Source: Cryobacterium aureum (GTDB taxonomy: Bacteria > Actinomycetota > Actinomycetes > Actinomycetales > Microbacteriaceae). Taken from it: a DNA stretch of 64,000 nucleotides. Made by a program: the position numbers and the translations under genes. Numbering within the stretch: position 1 is the stretch's first letter; each line of letters starts with the position of its first letter. Of this stretch, positions 35,576-44,441 are shown piece by piece. Where the stretch lies: contig NZ_PPTG01000022.1 of the NCBI RefSeq assembly GCF_002954245.1, forward strand, positions 1 to 64,000. Reading direction: 5' to 3'. Under the pieces are notes generated by a model. It did no database searches. It was not told the origin of the DNA and worked only from the letters and a program-made list of their open reading frames with translations.

Positions 35576-36528
35576 TAGTACTTATCTTTCATTTGGGGCT
35601 TATCTTCTGTTCGGGGAGCCCCTCGATGGGCCATTTCTGCAGCAGCTTCGAGGTACGAGAGCGATCCTGCGGAGTTGAGGTCGTAGCTGACGACACTCTG
35701 GCCGTAGCTCGGGGCCTCAGAAACGCGTACAGAGCGCGGAATCGCGGTATTCAACACCTCTTTGGGGAAGTGATCGCGCACTTCCTGGGCAACCTGGGTC
35801 GCCAGATTGGTGCGGCTGTCATACATGGTGAGCAAAATCGTGGAGACAACCAGGTCGGGGTTCAAGTGCTTCTCGATCAGAGCGATGTTCTTGAGCAGTT
35901 GACTGAGCCCCTCAAGCGCGTAATACTCGCACTGAATGGGAATGAGAACCTCGCGGGCAGCCACGAAGGCATTGATGGTCAGCAGCCCAAGCGAGGGTGG
36001 GCAATCAATGAAGACATAGTCGTAGGGCTCGGCCATCTCGGCCAGGTAGAGATCGAGGGCGCGGCGAAGACGCTGCTCACGCGCGACGAGTGAGACCAGT
36101 TCGATCTCCGCTCCGGCCAAGTGGATCGTGGCGGGGACACAGAACAGGGCACCGAACTCGGGGCTCTTCTGCACGACCTCATCCATGGGCATGTCGTTAA
36201 TGATGACGTCGTAGACGCTCGGTGTCTCCGCGCGGTGCTCAACGCCCAGGGCCGTTGACGCGTTGCCCTGTGGGTCGAGGTCGATGACCAGAACGCGCGC
36301 ACCCTGCCGGGCGAGGGCTGCGGCCAGATTGACGGCGGTCGTGGTCTTACCGACCCCGCCCTTCTGGTTGGAGATCGTCAGCACCCGGGTCTTGTCGGGT
36401 TTGGGCAATTCTCCGGCCGCGATAACCTGGCGCCGTCGCGTCAATTCAGCGATCTCGCGGGCGAGCGGCGTTGTACCGTCGAACCCCGCCGCCTTACCCG
36501 TGCGCTGATCTTCAGCAGGATGTTTCAC
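35575..36528 (-). CDS. parA: Chromosome partitioning ATPase ParA
   Basis: A 317-residue deviant Walker ATPase (SNQKGGVGKTTTAVNLAAAL around residues 53-72). It also has VLVIDLDPQGNASTALG and DYVFIDCPPSLGLLTINA. It moves ParB-parS complexes by ATP-dependent cycling on the nucleoid. An in-frame TAA lies 4 codons upstream, so the first usable start is GTG at 36528, and this codon lies inside parS site 5. ParB binding there could regulate parAB. It is co-translated with parB. Confidence 0.95.
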   Translation of the reverse strand: MKHPAEDQRTGKAAGFDGTTPLAREIAELTRRRQVIAAGELPKPDKTRVLTISNQKGGVGKTTTAVNLAAALARQGARVLVIDLDPQGNASTALGVEHRAETPSVYDVIINDMPMDEVVQKSPEFGALFCVPATIHLAGAEIELVSLVAREQRLRRALDLYLAEMAEPYDYVFIDCPPSLGLLTINAFVAAREVLIPIQCEYYALEGLSQLLKNIALIEKHLNPDLVVSTILLTMYDSRTNLATQVAQEVRDHFPKEVLNTAIPRSVRVSEAPSYGQSVVSYDLNSAGSLSYLEAAAEMAHRGAPRTEDKPQMKDKY

Positions 36529-36536
36529 GTGAAACC
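36521..36536. promoter_or_regulatory. parS site 5, overlapping the parA start codon
   Basis: TGTTTCACGTGAAACC, 15 of 16 matches. The GTG start of parA (36526-36528) lies within it. Confidence 0.93.
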
Positions 36537-36604
36537 TTTACGCTCGACGGTTGATGAGACACCAGAAAGGGACTCCCGAACACCAAATTTGGCGACCCAC
36601 GGGA

Positions 36605-37285
36605 CTAGTCCACTGTAGCCCGGATGACCCGGGTTACCTCCGGCAATACGCCCGCGCCGAGGGTGATGACCTCGACATCGCGCAAACGATATTTGCGAAT
36701 GGGCTTTGCGGCGGCCTCCACCTCACGCTGAGCTCCCTCGCCCTTCATGAGAATGAGTTCCCCACCGGTGCGCAGCAGGGGTGCCGTCAGGGGAATGAGC
36801 TTACTGAACGCACTCACAGCGCGGGCGGTCACTTGATCCAGCGGATGCTCCAGCCGCGCTTCCTCGGCGCGCGCCCGCAACACGGTCACGTTTGTCAGGT
36901 GTAGGGCTGCGACCTGGTCGTTCAGCCAGGCCACCCGGCGTTCCATCGGTTCGATCAGCACGAAATTCACGTCGGGTCGCGCGATAGCCAGTACCAGACC
37001 GGGGAGGCCGGCACCAGAGCCCACATCGCCAACGAGACCGGGACTCAATAATGGTGCAACAATGACGCAGTTCAGGATGTGGCGCGACCAGAGGCGGGGA
37101 AGTTCCAGTGGGCCGATCAGGCCAAGAATTTCGCCCTGATCAGCCAAATTAATGATAAATGAGCGAATAACATCGATCTGGGGACCAAACAGGTCAGCCG
37201 CAACGGCTGGCTCCGTTTCGAGCTCGACGGCCTCGATGGTGCCGGGTACTGCATCGATCGGCTCCGGAGTGACAGATTGCGACAT
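36605..37285 (-). CDS. rsmG: 16S rRNA (guanine-N7)-methyltransferase RsmG (GidB)
   Basis: A 226-residue SAM-dependent methyltransferase. Key motifs are IGLIGPLELPRLWSRHILNCV, the SAM loop GDVGSGAGLPGLVLAIARPD, and FVLIEPMERRVAWL. It methylates G527 of 16S rRNA (E. coli numbering); its loss gives low-level streptomycin resistance in other bacteria. The frame opens at TTG 37291, but ATG at 37285 is the likely start. It lies 11 bases after jag in the rpmH-to-rsmG series. Confidence 0.94.
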   Translation of the reverse strand: MSQSVTPEPIDAVPGTIEAVELETEPAVAADLFGPQIDVIRSFIINLADQGEILGLIGPLELPRLWSRHILNCVIVAPLLSPGLVGDVGSGAGLPGLVLAIARPDVNFVLIEPMERRVAWLNDQVAALHLTNVTVLRARAEEARLEHPLDQVTARAVSAFSKLIPLTAPLLRTGGELILMKGEGAQREVEAAAKPIRKYRLRDVEVITLGAGVLPEVTRVIRATVD

Positions 37286-37296
37286 GACCAACGAGA

Positions 37297-37917
37297 CTAG
37301 GCTGCGGTGATGACGGTGTGGCGGTCGCGACCCTCGCCGGAGGACTCAGACCGGTACCCGCCACTGGCGGCAACGATGTCGTGCACGAGTTTGCGCTCGT
37401 AAGAAGACATAGCAGGCAGGTCAGCTTCGGTCGCGCCACCCTCAATCCGCAGGATCGCACGCGCCACGAGCGTGGCGAGTTCAGCCTCGCGCACCTCACG
37501 AGATCCACCAATATCCAGGATCAAACGGGAAAACGAACCCGTCTTATTCTGTACGGCGAGACGCGTCAGTTCCTGCAGGGCATTGACCGTTTCCGGCTTG
37601 GAGAGCACGCGCAGATTGTCGGCATCCGAAGCTTTGACCGAAAGGTAGGCCCGCCCGTTGCGGGCATCGATATCGATATCGCCGTCCAGGTCGCAGATAT
37701 CGAGGAATTCCTCGATGTAGTCCGCGGCGATATCACCCTCACGCTCGAGCTGATCGGTCGTGAGGGGAACCTCGGTGAGGCTTCCCGTCTGAGATGAAGT
37801 GGGGGAGGCATCCGTTGGTGTGACGGGAGCTGTGGGGACGGCACCGCCAGTGTCAGTGGCGCTTACGACAGTGTCTGCTTCACTGAGGCCGGTCTTGTCC
37901 GTCACGGTGTTCTCCAC
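37297..37917 (-). CDS. jag: Jag/KhpB-like KH-R3H RNA-binding protein
   Basis: A 206-residue protein. The first 60 residues are a Thr/Ser/Pro-rich disordered region. A KH domain (IDIDARNGRAYLSVKASDADNLRVL) and a C-terminal R3H domain (SSYERKLVHDIVAASGGYRSES) follow. It binds RNA and, in other Gram-positives, affects cell elongation. The start is GTG, overlapping the yidC stop by one base (TAGTG), which indicates coupling. The order yidC-jag-rsmG is standard. Confidence 0.92.
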   Translation of the reverse strand: MENTVTDKTGLSEADTVVSATDTGGAVPTAPVTPTDASPTSSQTGSLTEVPLTTDQLEREGDIAADYIEEFLDICDLDGDIDIDARNGRAYLSVKASDADNLRVLSKPETVNALQELTRLAVQNKTGSFSRLILDIGGSREVREAELATLVARAILRIEGGATEADLPAMSSYERKLVHDIVAASGGYRSESSGEGRDRHTVITAA

Positions 37918-38900
37918 TACTTCTTGGGGCCGGTTTGCTTCTTGGCGCGGGCCTTACCGACCGGCTGCTGGCGCTGCACGGGCTTGGCAGGCTCGTCCAC
38001 GACAATGATGTCACCATCGGTCGCGATGAGCTTACCCTTACGTGCCAGACGCTCCTCGCGGGCCTTAGCGGCCTCACTGCCGGGCGTCGGCATGTTTCGG
38101 ATGACCAGGAACTGCTGAATCATGGTCCAGAAGTTCGAGGTGAGCCAGTAGAACATGACACCCAGCGGGAAGGCCACACCGGAGAAGGCGAAGACGAGGG
38201 GGAGTAGGTAGAGCATGATGCGCTGCTGCTTGAACATTGGACTCGCCTTGGTCTCCGGCGACATGTTCTTGGAGACGATCTGCAGCTGCGTGATGAACTG
38301 CGACGCGGTCATGAGCACGACCATGGTGGCCGCGATGATCATGACGGTGCCGTTGAAGGGGTCACCGGCGGTCCACAGCGACCACTGCGAGGCGAAGGTG
38401 TCGTGCAAGGGGGCATTACCGAACAACGTCGCATTGCCGAAGCTCTCGGCAAGGCTCTGGTTGAGGGGGCCGACGCCGCGGGTGGAGCGCTGGGCATCGT
38501 TCAGCACCGAGAACAGGGCGAAGAAGATCGGCATCTGCAAGAGCAGGGGCAGGCAGGAACTGAGCGGGTTGGTCCCCGTCTTCTTGTACATGGCCATGGT
38601 CTCGCGGGACATGGCCTCACGCGAGAACTGGTCCTTCTTGCCCTTGTACTTGTCCTGGATCTTCTTGAGCTGCGGGGCCACCTCGAGCATCTTGCGCTGG
38701 CTCTTGATCTGCCGCACGAAGATGGGAATGAGGGCAGCGCGCACGACCAGAACGAGGCCGACGATGGACAGTACCCACGTGAGACCGTCGTCGTAGCCCA
38801 GTCCCGCGATTCCCATCTGGGAAAACAGCCAGTGGAAGGCGACGAGCAGCAGCTCGACCACCCATTTCAGAGGCCAGAGGATCGTACCTATGAGGTCCAT
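37917..38900 (-). CDS. yidC: Membrane protein insertase YidC
   Basis: A 327-residue Oxa1-family insertase with five membrane helices. An N-terminal helix (LKWVVELLLVAFHWLFSQMG) precedes a conserved basic loop (RQIKSQRKMLEVAPQLKKIQDKYKGKKDQF). The core helices include LSSCLPLLLQMPIFFALFSVL and a basic C-terminus follows (KPVQRQQPVGKARAKKQTGPKK). It inserts proteins into the membrane with or without SecYEG. It is located 8 bases after yidD. Confidence 0.95.
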   Translation of the reverse strand: MDLIGTILWPLKWVVELLLVAFHWLFSQMGIAGLGYDDGLTWVLSIVGLVLVVRAALIPIFVRQIKSQRKMLEVAPQLKKIQDKYKGKKDQFSREAMSRETMAMYKKTGTNPLSSCLPLLLQMPIFFALFSVLNDAQRSTRGVGPLNQSLAESFGNATLFGNAPLHDTFASQWSLWTAGDPFNGTVMIIAATMVVLMTASQFITQLQIVSKNMSPETKASPMFKQQRIMLYLLPLVFAFSGVAFPLGVMFYWLTSNFWTMIQQFLVIRNMPTPGSEAAKAREERLARKGKLIATDGDIIVVDEPAKPVQRQQPVGKARAKKQTGPKK

Positions 38901-38908
38901 ACTGTGGG

Positions 38909-39220
38909 TTAGCCCTTTCCGTGGCTGGGTGCAACGACAAAACCGAACGACGTCACGCGGTAGCGACGCTTGCTTTTGAGGGGTACATCATCAATGCCGC
39001 CCTCAGACCACGGATGACAATGGCTCAGTCTGCGCGCAGCGAGGGCGCTTCCCCACGCTAGCCCGTGTTCCTGAACGGCCCCCAGTGCAAAGGCCGAGCA
39101 AGACGGGTAAAACCGGCACACATCTCCGTACAGCGGAGAAATCACGGCTCGATACACGCGAAGAATCACGACGCCCACATTGCGGGGTATCAGGATGATC
39201 GTCGTGACTATCGGGTTCAT
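38909..39220 (-). CDS. yidD: Membrane protein insertion efficiency factor YidD
   Basis: A 103-residue YidD with the typical VYRAVISPLYGDVCRFYPSCSAFALGAVQEHG motif (cysteines conserved) and a basic tail. It aids YidC-dependent insertion at the membrane. It overlaps rnpA by 4 bases and precedes yidC. Confidence 0.94.
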   Translation of the reverse strand: MNPIVTTIILIPRNVGVVILRVYRAVISPLYGDVCRFYPSCSAFALGAVQEHGLAWGSALAARRLSHCHPWSEGGIDDVPLKSKRRYRVTSFGFVVAPSHGKG

Positions 39221-39594
39221 CGGCCCGCGCTGCCCTTTCGCACCGGAAGTGAGCGAGCGAGTGAGCGTTCGACTTCGTTGCGCAGAGTCAGCCAGGCAAC
39301 ACCTTGCGCCGAAGGTAAAGCACGGATGACGACATCCGTTCCTGGCATAACCAGAGAGAGCAGTTCGTACGTGACCGCCTTGAGGCGGCGGCGAACGAGA
39401 TTGCGCCTCACGGCGTCACCTACATTCTTTGCGACAATGAAGCCGAACCGTGCCGGAGCGCTGGCAGCACCCGAAGGGACCTGAGCGCTCTTTCGTACAT
39501 AAAGAACGGTGTGCGCACCGACGATCCGCACACCGCGCCGAACGACGCCTTGATAGTCGCTGCCGCTCGTGATGCGATTTACGTGAGCGAGCAC
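39217..39594 (-). CDS. rnpA: Ribonuclease P protein component
   Basis: A 125-residue RnpA with NRITSGSDYQGVVRRGVR near the start and the RNR signature in NVGDAVRRNLVRRRLKAV. It partners the RNase P RNA in tRNA 5' maturation. The frame is open 34 codons further upstream, but those residues overlap the rpmH-rnpA spacer and do not match the family. GTG at 39594 (VLAHVNRITSG) fits. It lies 40 bases after rpmH and overlaps yidD by 4 bases. Confidence 0.93.
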   Translation of the reverse strand: MLAHVNRITSGSDYQGVVRRGVRIVGAHTVLYVRKSAQVPSGAASAPARFGFIVAKNVGDAVRRNLVRRRLKAVTYELLSLVMPGTDVVIRALPSAQGVAWLTLRNEVERSLARSLPVRKGSAGR

Positions 39595-39634
39595 GAGAAC
39601 CTGGCGACCACACCGAACGTAGGCAGACTCTGGC

Positions 39635-39772
39635 CTACGCGGAGAGTTCGGTGCGACCCTTGCGACGGCGAGCACCGAGGATGGCGCGGCCTGCACGGGT
39701 GCGCATACGCAGTCGGAAGCCGTGCACCTTGGCGCGACGACGGTTGTTCGGCTGGAAGGTTCTCTTGCTCAT
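39635..39772 (-). CDS. rpmH: 50S ribosomal protein L34
   Basis: A 45-residue bL34, [20 protein letters not shown]...[12 protein letters not shown], read directly from the minus strand. It is the first gene of the operon rpmH-rnpA-yidD-yidC-jag-rsmG. It is divergent from dnaA across the left origin gap, as in most bacteria. Confidence 0.97.
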   Translation of the reverse strand: MSKRTFQPNNRRRAKVHGFRLRMRTRAGRAILGARRRKGRTELSA

Positions 39773-40247
39773 AGTTCAATCTCCACGTATTTGAATCACC
39801 GCTGGCCAAATTCCGCTCGCCCAGAACAGCAGCGCGCACAGGAGTCGGAAGCCCGCGGGATGGGGTCAACTGATTAAAACTACGGCCTCGGCCCCTTCTG
39901 GTCAAACTCAGGCACCGAATCGGCCGATTCTCCACAATAATGACTCCAACACAGATACCAAGCGGAGAAGGCAGGTCACTGTTGAATTCGCCTCGCTGAG
40001 CGGGATTGACTACCGTAAAGACAAGTTATCCACAAGTTGGTGGCATCAACCTGAGAATTAGGTCAGTTTTATACACAAGCGGTGGATAACTTTAACGCTG
40101 AACTCGAACCCAGATTTCGAACCAGGCTCTAGAACGCGCGCCGTGCTGGCCCAGGGACGTTGGTTTGACTGGTTCAAGACCGGCCCCGCACACTCGCCCG
40201 CCACGGTCCAACAGTGAAAACCTCGAAATATACAGATTGTAGGAACA
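39773..40247. other. rpmH-dnaA intergenic region with DnaA boxes
   Basis: A 475-base gap without genes. TTATCCACA lies at 40026-40034, TTATACACA at 40069-40077 and GGTGGATAA at 40081-40089, all DnaA-box matches or near matches. The rpmH promoter (minus) and dnaA promoter (plus) must lie here, so DnaA probably autoregulates. Confidence 0.8.
39877..39905 (-). promoter_or_regulatory. Promoter candidate for rpmH operon
   Basis: On the minus strand TTGACC, a 17-base spacer and TAGTTT form a good -35/-10 pair, about 105 bases upstream of the rpmH start. Confidence 0.55.
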
Positions 40248-41666
40248 ATGGCAGACGTAGAAGCGCCGATAGCCGAAACCTGGCGGTCCGTTCTGACCAC
40301 GTTGGAATCCGACGCTACGATCACGCCCATGCTTTACGGGTTTCTCAGTCTGGTCGAGCCGAAGGGCATCGCTGCCGGAACCTTCTATCTCGAAGTCCCC
40401 AACGAGTTCACGGCCAGTATGCTCAACCAGCGGATGCGGGTCCCGCTGCTGACCGCGATGGGCCAGCTCGACGAAGCCACCGCCGTGTCGACCTTCTATG
40501 TGGTCGTCAACCCTGAACTCGAGCAGGAATCCCTGCGACCCGTGCAACAGACGTTGACGCCGCCCGATGTCATCACCCCGGCCCCGCCGCAATCCATATT
40601 CGAGGGTGCGGTTCCGGCGCAGCCGCACGAAACCCGGCTGAACCCTAAGTACAGTTTTGATAACTTTGTGATCGGCCAATCGAACAGATTCGCGCACGCT
40701 GCGGCTGTGGCCGTGGCTGAGGCGCCGGCCAAGGCCTACAATCCACTTTTCATCTACGGGTCGTCGGGGCTGGGCAAGACTCACCTCCTGCACGCAATCG
40801 GTCACTACGCCATGAGCCTGTACCCGGGCATCCGCGTGCGTTATGTCAGCTCAGAAGAGTTCACCAACGACTTCATCAACTCCATCGCGAACAACCGCGG
40901 ATCAGCCTTTCAGGCTCGGTATCGCAACATCGACATCCTCATGATCGATGACATCCAGTTTCTGCAGAACAAAGCTGAAACCCAGGAAGCCTTCTTTCAC
41001 ACCTTCAATACCCTGCACGACCACAACAAGCAGGTGGTGATCACGAGCGATTTGCCACCGAAACACCTCACCGGCTTCGAAGACCGTATGCGCAGCCGTT
41101 TCGAGTGGGGCCTGATCACGGATGTCCAGGCTCCCGACCTCGAGACCCGCATTGCTATTTTGCGCAAGAAGGCCCAGAGCGAGAAGCTGCAGGTTCCCCA
41201 TGACATTCTCGAGTTCATGGCGTCGAAGGTCTCCTCCAACATTCGAGAATTGGAAGGGACTCTGATTCGGGTCACCGCTTTTGCAAGCCTCAATCGCACG
41301 CCGGTGGACATGGATCTGGTGCAGACGGTGCTCAAGGACTTGATCACCCTGGATGAGGACAACGTCATCGCTCCGGTCGACATCATCACGAACACGGCCA
41401 ACTACTTCAAACTGTCCGTCGACGATCTTTACGGGTCCAGCCGATCTCAGGCAATTGCCACTGCGCGCCAGATCGCAATGTACCTGTGCCGTGAGCTGAC
41501 CAACCTATCCCTACCCAAGATCGGTCAGCTGTTCGGCAATCGTGACCACACGACGGTGATGTATGCGAACAAGAAGATCAGCGAACTCATGAAGGAGCGC
41601 CGATCGATCTATAACCAGGTTACCGAGCTGACCAACCGCATCAAGCAGGACCATCGATACAAGTAG
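40248..41666 (+). CDS. dnaA: Chromosomal replication initiator protein DnaA
   Basis: A 472-residue DnaA. Domain I (1-90) is followed by a short Pro-rich linker. The AAA+ domain III has Walker A GSSGLGKTHL (171-180), Walker B ILMIDDIQFL, and RFEWGLITDVQAPD. The C-terminal DNA-binding domain IV has the signature GNRDHTTVMYANKKI. It binds DnaA boxes and melts oriC. The ATG at 40248 follows AGGAA 5 bases upstream. It is flanked by DnaA boxes on both sides and ends in a strong terminator. Confidence 0.97.
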   Translation: MADVEAPIAETWRSVLTTLESDATITPMLYGFLSLVEPKGIAAGTFYLEVPNEFTASMLNQRMRVPLLTAMGQLDEATAVSTFYVVVNPELEQESLRPVQQTLTPPDVITPAPPQSIFEGAVPAQPHETRLNPKYSFDNFVIGQSNRFAHAAAVAVAEAPAKAYNPLFIYGSSGLGKTHLLHAIGHYAMSLYPGIRVRYVSSEEFTNDFINSIANNRGSAFQARYRNIDILMIDDIQFLQNKAETQEAFFHTFNTLHDHNKQVVITSDLPPKHLTGFEDRMRSRFEWGLITDVQAPDLETRIAILRKKAQSEKLQVPHDILEFMASKVSSNIRELEGTLIRVTAFASLNRTPVDMDLVQTVLKDLITLDEDNVIAPVDIITNTANYFKLSVDDLYGSSRSQAIATARQIAMYLCRELTNLSLPKIGQLFGNRDHTTVMYANKKISELMKERRSIYNQVTELTNRIKQDHRYK

Positions 41667-41689
41667 TGTTCACCGACTTCAGCTCGGTA

Positions 41690-41748
41690 AATTTCGGCCC
41701 CTCGGGAAGCTCTGACGAGTTTTGACCCGCAGGGGCCGAAATTTTTTT
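41690..41748 (+). terminator. Terminator after dnaA
   Basis: Thirteen-base arms AATTTCGGCCCCT and AGGGGCCGAAATT, with a 28-base loop and a TTTTTTT tail. It would shield oriC from dnaA read-through. Confidence 0.85.
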
Positions 41749-42111
41749 AGTTTTCACACCTGTGGATAACCCTGTGGAATTAACTCACATAACCGGTCGT
41801 CGCCTGTAGAAACTCGAGGCCTGCCTGTAGAAACTTGTAATTACCAAGAGTTGTGCTTGCTCAAACGAATGACAAACTTCCACAACTCGCCCACAACTTA
41901 CAAACGTGTAGTTCCCAATGCCTGAGGGCTTTTCACAGAGTTATCCACAGTTTCCACAACGGTTAAGAAGATTAACAAGAATTCTTTAACCGTGATCCAG
42001 CCGACAACCTTGAGTGCCAGGTCCCTCAAACCAACACGGTACCGATGAGACCTGTGACAACGGCTAGCATTGAGGCCCACCCATCCGCCCATCGAACGCA
42101 AGGAATGTTTC
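41749..42111. other. Chromosomal replication origin oriC (dnaA-dnaN gap)
   Basis: DnaA boxes TGTGGATAA (41761-41769) and TTATCCACA (41941-41949) occur. Related sites are at 41773 (TGTGGAATT), 41877 (CTTCCACAA) and 41951 (TTTCCACAA). An AT-rich inverted repeat (CGGTTAA ... TTAACCG, about 41960-41992) could be the unwinding element. The position between dnaA and dnaN is the usual actinobacterial oriC. No gene is seen. Confidence 0.9.
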
Positions 42112-43269
42112 GTGAGATTTCAGGCCAATCGGGATGTCTTCAGCGAAGCAGTTTCCTTCGCGGTCAAACTTCTGCCCCAACGCACGACCCTGCCGATCCT
42201 GAGTGGTGTCCTCATCGAGGCGACCGCCACGGGCTTGATCCTCTCGTCGTTCGACTATGAGGTCTCCGCTCAGACGGAGATCGTGGCCGAGGTCGAAGAG
42301 ACCGGAAAGGTTCTCGTCTCCGGCCGACTTCTCGCCGAAATCGCCAGCCGCCTCCCCAACGCTCCCGTGCGCTTCTCTACGGAAAATTCACGCATCAAGG
42401 TCAGCTGTGGATCCGCGAGCTTCACCCTGCTGTCCATGCCGGTTGAGGAATATCCGAGCATTCCGGTGGTCACCACGCAGTCCGGCCTGGTACCGGCTGA
42501 GGAATTCGCGGCCGCTATCGCCCAGGTTGCCGTCGCTGCCTCGCGCGACGACGTTACCCCCGTCATCACCGGGGTGCAGCTCGAGGTCACGGAGAACAGC
42601 CTGAGCCTTGTCGCAACCGACCGCTACCGTGTCGCGGTTCGTGAAATTGATTGGGATCCGGGTAGCAATACTGCCGGCAGTGAAACGGTAACAATCACCG
42701 CACTTGTGCCGGCCCGTACCCTGCAGGAAGTAGGCAAGACCTTCGGTCACAGCGGAACCATTTCGGTTTCCATCACGAACAGTGATGACCGCGAACTGAT
42801 CGCGTTCACCGCGAACAAGAAGACCGTCACGTCGCTGCTGATCAAGGGTAATTTTCCCCCGGTTCGTCGCCTGTTCCCGGCCACCGTTGACAACTACGCG
42901 GTGATGAACACGGCCGACCTGATCGAAGCCACCCGGCGCGTTCAGCTCGTGTTGGAACGTGAGGCCGCACTGCGTTTTACCTTCGCCACCGACGGTGTCA
43001 CCCTCGAAGCTGTCGGATCTGAGCAGGCCCAGGCTTCGGAAACCATCGATGCGATTCTCTCCGGCACCGAGACCGTCGTCTCACTCAAGCCGCAGTTCCT
43101 CCTGGACGGACTCAGCGCCGTGCACTCGGAATTCGTGCGCATTTCGTTCACGAAAACGGAAAACCCGAATAAGCCCGGGCCGGTATTGATCACCAGCCAG
43201 ACCTCGCGCGAGCAGGCCGGAGTGGACAGCTACAAGTACCTGCTGCAGCCCAACCTGCTGCTGCGCTAA
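42112..43269 (+). CDS. dnaN: DNA polymerase III beta subunit (sliding clamp)
   Basis: A 385-residue beta clamp starting at GTG (MRFQANRDVFSEAVSFAVKLLPQRTTLPILSGVLIEA). It has three repeated clamp domains. It encircles DNA and tethers the polymerase. The frame is open 14 codons further upstream, but GTG at 42112 with AAGGAA upstream matches the family start. It is followed 5 bases later by recF. Confidence 0.96.
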   Translation: MRFQANRDVFSEAVSFAVKLLPQRTTLPILSGVLIEATATGLILSSFDYEVSAQTEIVAEVEETGKVLVSGRLLAEIASRLPNAPVRFSTENSRIKVSCGSASFTLLSMPVEEYPSIPVVTTQSGLVPAEEFAAAIAQVAVAASRDDVTPVITGVQLEVTENSLSLVATDRYRVAVREIDWDPGSNTAGSETVTITALVPARTLQEVGKTFGHSGTISVSITNSDDRELIAFTANKKTVTSLLIKGNFPPVRRLFPATVDNYAVMNTADLIEATRRVQLVLEREAALRFTFATDGVTLEAVGSEQAQASETIDAILSGTETVVSLKPQFLLDGLSAVHSEFVRISFTKTENPNKPGPVLITSQTSREQAGVDSYKYLLQPNLLLR

Positions 43270-43274
43270 CCCCG

Positions 43275-44441
43275 GTGCGGGTCACCCACCTCTCTCTGAC
43301 CGACTTTCGCAACTATGCGAACGCCGAGGTTGGTTTCGTTTCCGGCCCGAACCTCATCGTCGGCAGGAACGGCCAGGGCAAAACTAACCTGGTCGAGGCG
43401 CTCGGCTTTCTCAGCACGCTCGGATCACACCGAGTTTCCACCGACAAAGCCATGATTCGGTCCGGGCAGGATGCCGGCATTATTCGGGCCCGGCTCGAAT
43501 ACAACGGACGGGATATCCTGGCCGAGGTACAGCTGAACCGTGCTGGGCAAAACCGGGCGCAGGTCAACCGATCGGTCATCAAGACCCGCGATCTGCCCCG
43601 CTATTTTTCGAGTGTGGTGTTTGCTCCTGAGGACCTTGCCCTCGTGCGCGGTGATCCTTCGGGGCGTCGTAAGTTTCTGGATCAGCTGTTGGTGCTGCGC
43701 AGCCCGCGATTAGCCGCAGTGCTCAGCGATTACGACCGGGTGCTCAAACAGCGCAATACTCTTCTCAAATCGGCCCGGTCCTCGGGAATGCGCGGAAATC
43801 AGCTATCAACACTCGATATCTGGGATGAACGGCTGGTGGAGTTCGGCTCGGAAATCATAGATGAACGCGCCAAACTCGTGCAGCAGCTTGGTGAACCGTT
43901 GCGCGCGGCCTATCGTGCTGTCGTGAATGAAGATCATGGTCCGGCGCTGGTAGCGAGCCTCAGCATCCTTGGTGCCGACGAAGACGCCGACCTCGGCGTG
44001 GTTACTGCCAGCGTCCAGCAATCCGCGGCTTCGGTGGAGTCATCTACCAATGAGATCTTTCGAGCGGCGCTGGGCGGATTGCGAAAACGTGAGTTGGAAC
44101 GGGGCATCACCCTCGCCGGACCGCACCGCGATGACCTGGTCTTCATGCTCAATGCCCTGCCGGCCAAGGGATATGCCAGCCACGGGGAGTCGTGGTCTTT
44201 CGCCTTGTCATTGAAACTCGCATCCGCTCAGTTATTGCGGCAGGAATCAGCCAGTGGCGACCCGGTCCTCATTCTCGATGACGTTTTTGCCGAGCTCGAC
44301 CTGCAGCGTCGGGCCCGGCTGGCCGCCGCGATTGGGTCGTTCGAGCAGGTCTTGATCACTGCCGCGGTACTCGAGGATGTTCCGCCGGCTCTCGTGGCGC
44401 ACACCATTCACATTCATGCCGGAGCTGTCATCGATGGCTGA
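43275..44441 (+). CDS. recF: DNA replication/repair protein RecF
   Basis: A 388-residue SMC-like ATPase. It starts at GTG (VTHLSLTDFRNYANAEV) and has Walker A GRNGQGKTNLVEAL (about 35-48). The late signature is FALSLKLASAQLL, and Walker B is in LILDDVFAELD. It loads RecA at gaps with RecOR. It overlaps the dciA start by 8 bases. Confidence 0.95.
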   Translation: MRVTHLSLTDFRNYANAEVGFVSGPNLIVGRNGQGKTNLVEALGFLSTLGSHRVSTDKAMIRSGQDAGIIRARLEYNGRDILAEVQLNRAGQNRAQVNRSVIKTRDLPRYFSSVVFAPEDLALVRGDPSGRRKFLDQLLVLRSPRLAAVLSDYDRVLKQRNTLLKSARSSGMRGNQLSTLDIWDERLVEFGSEIIDERAKLVQQLGEPLRAAYRAVVNEDHGPALVASLSILGADEDADLGVVTASVQQSAASVESSTNEIFRAALGGLRKRELERGITLAGPHRDDLVFMLNALPAKGYASHGESWSFALSLKLASAQLLRQESASGDPVLILDDVFAELDLQRRARLAAAIGSFEQVLITAAVLEDVPPALVAHTIHIHAGAVIDG

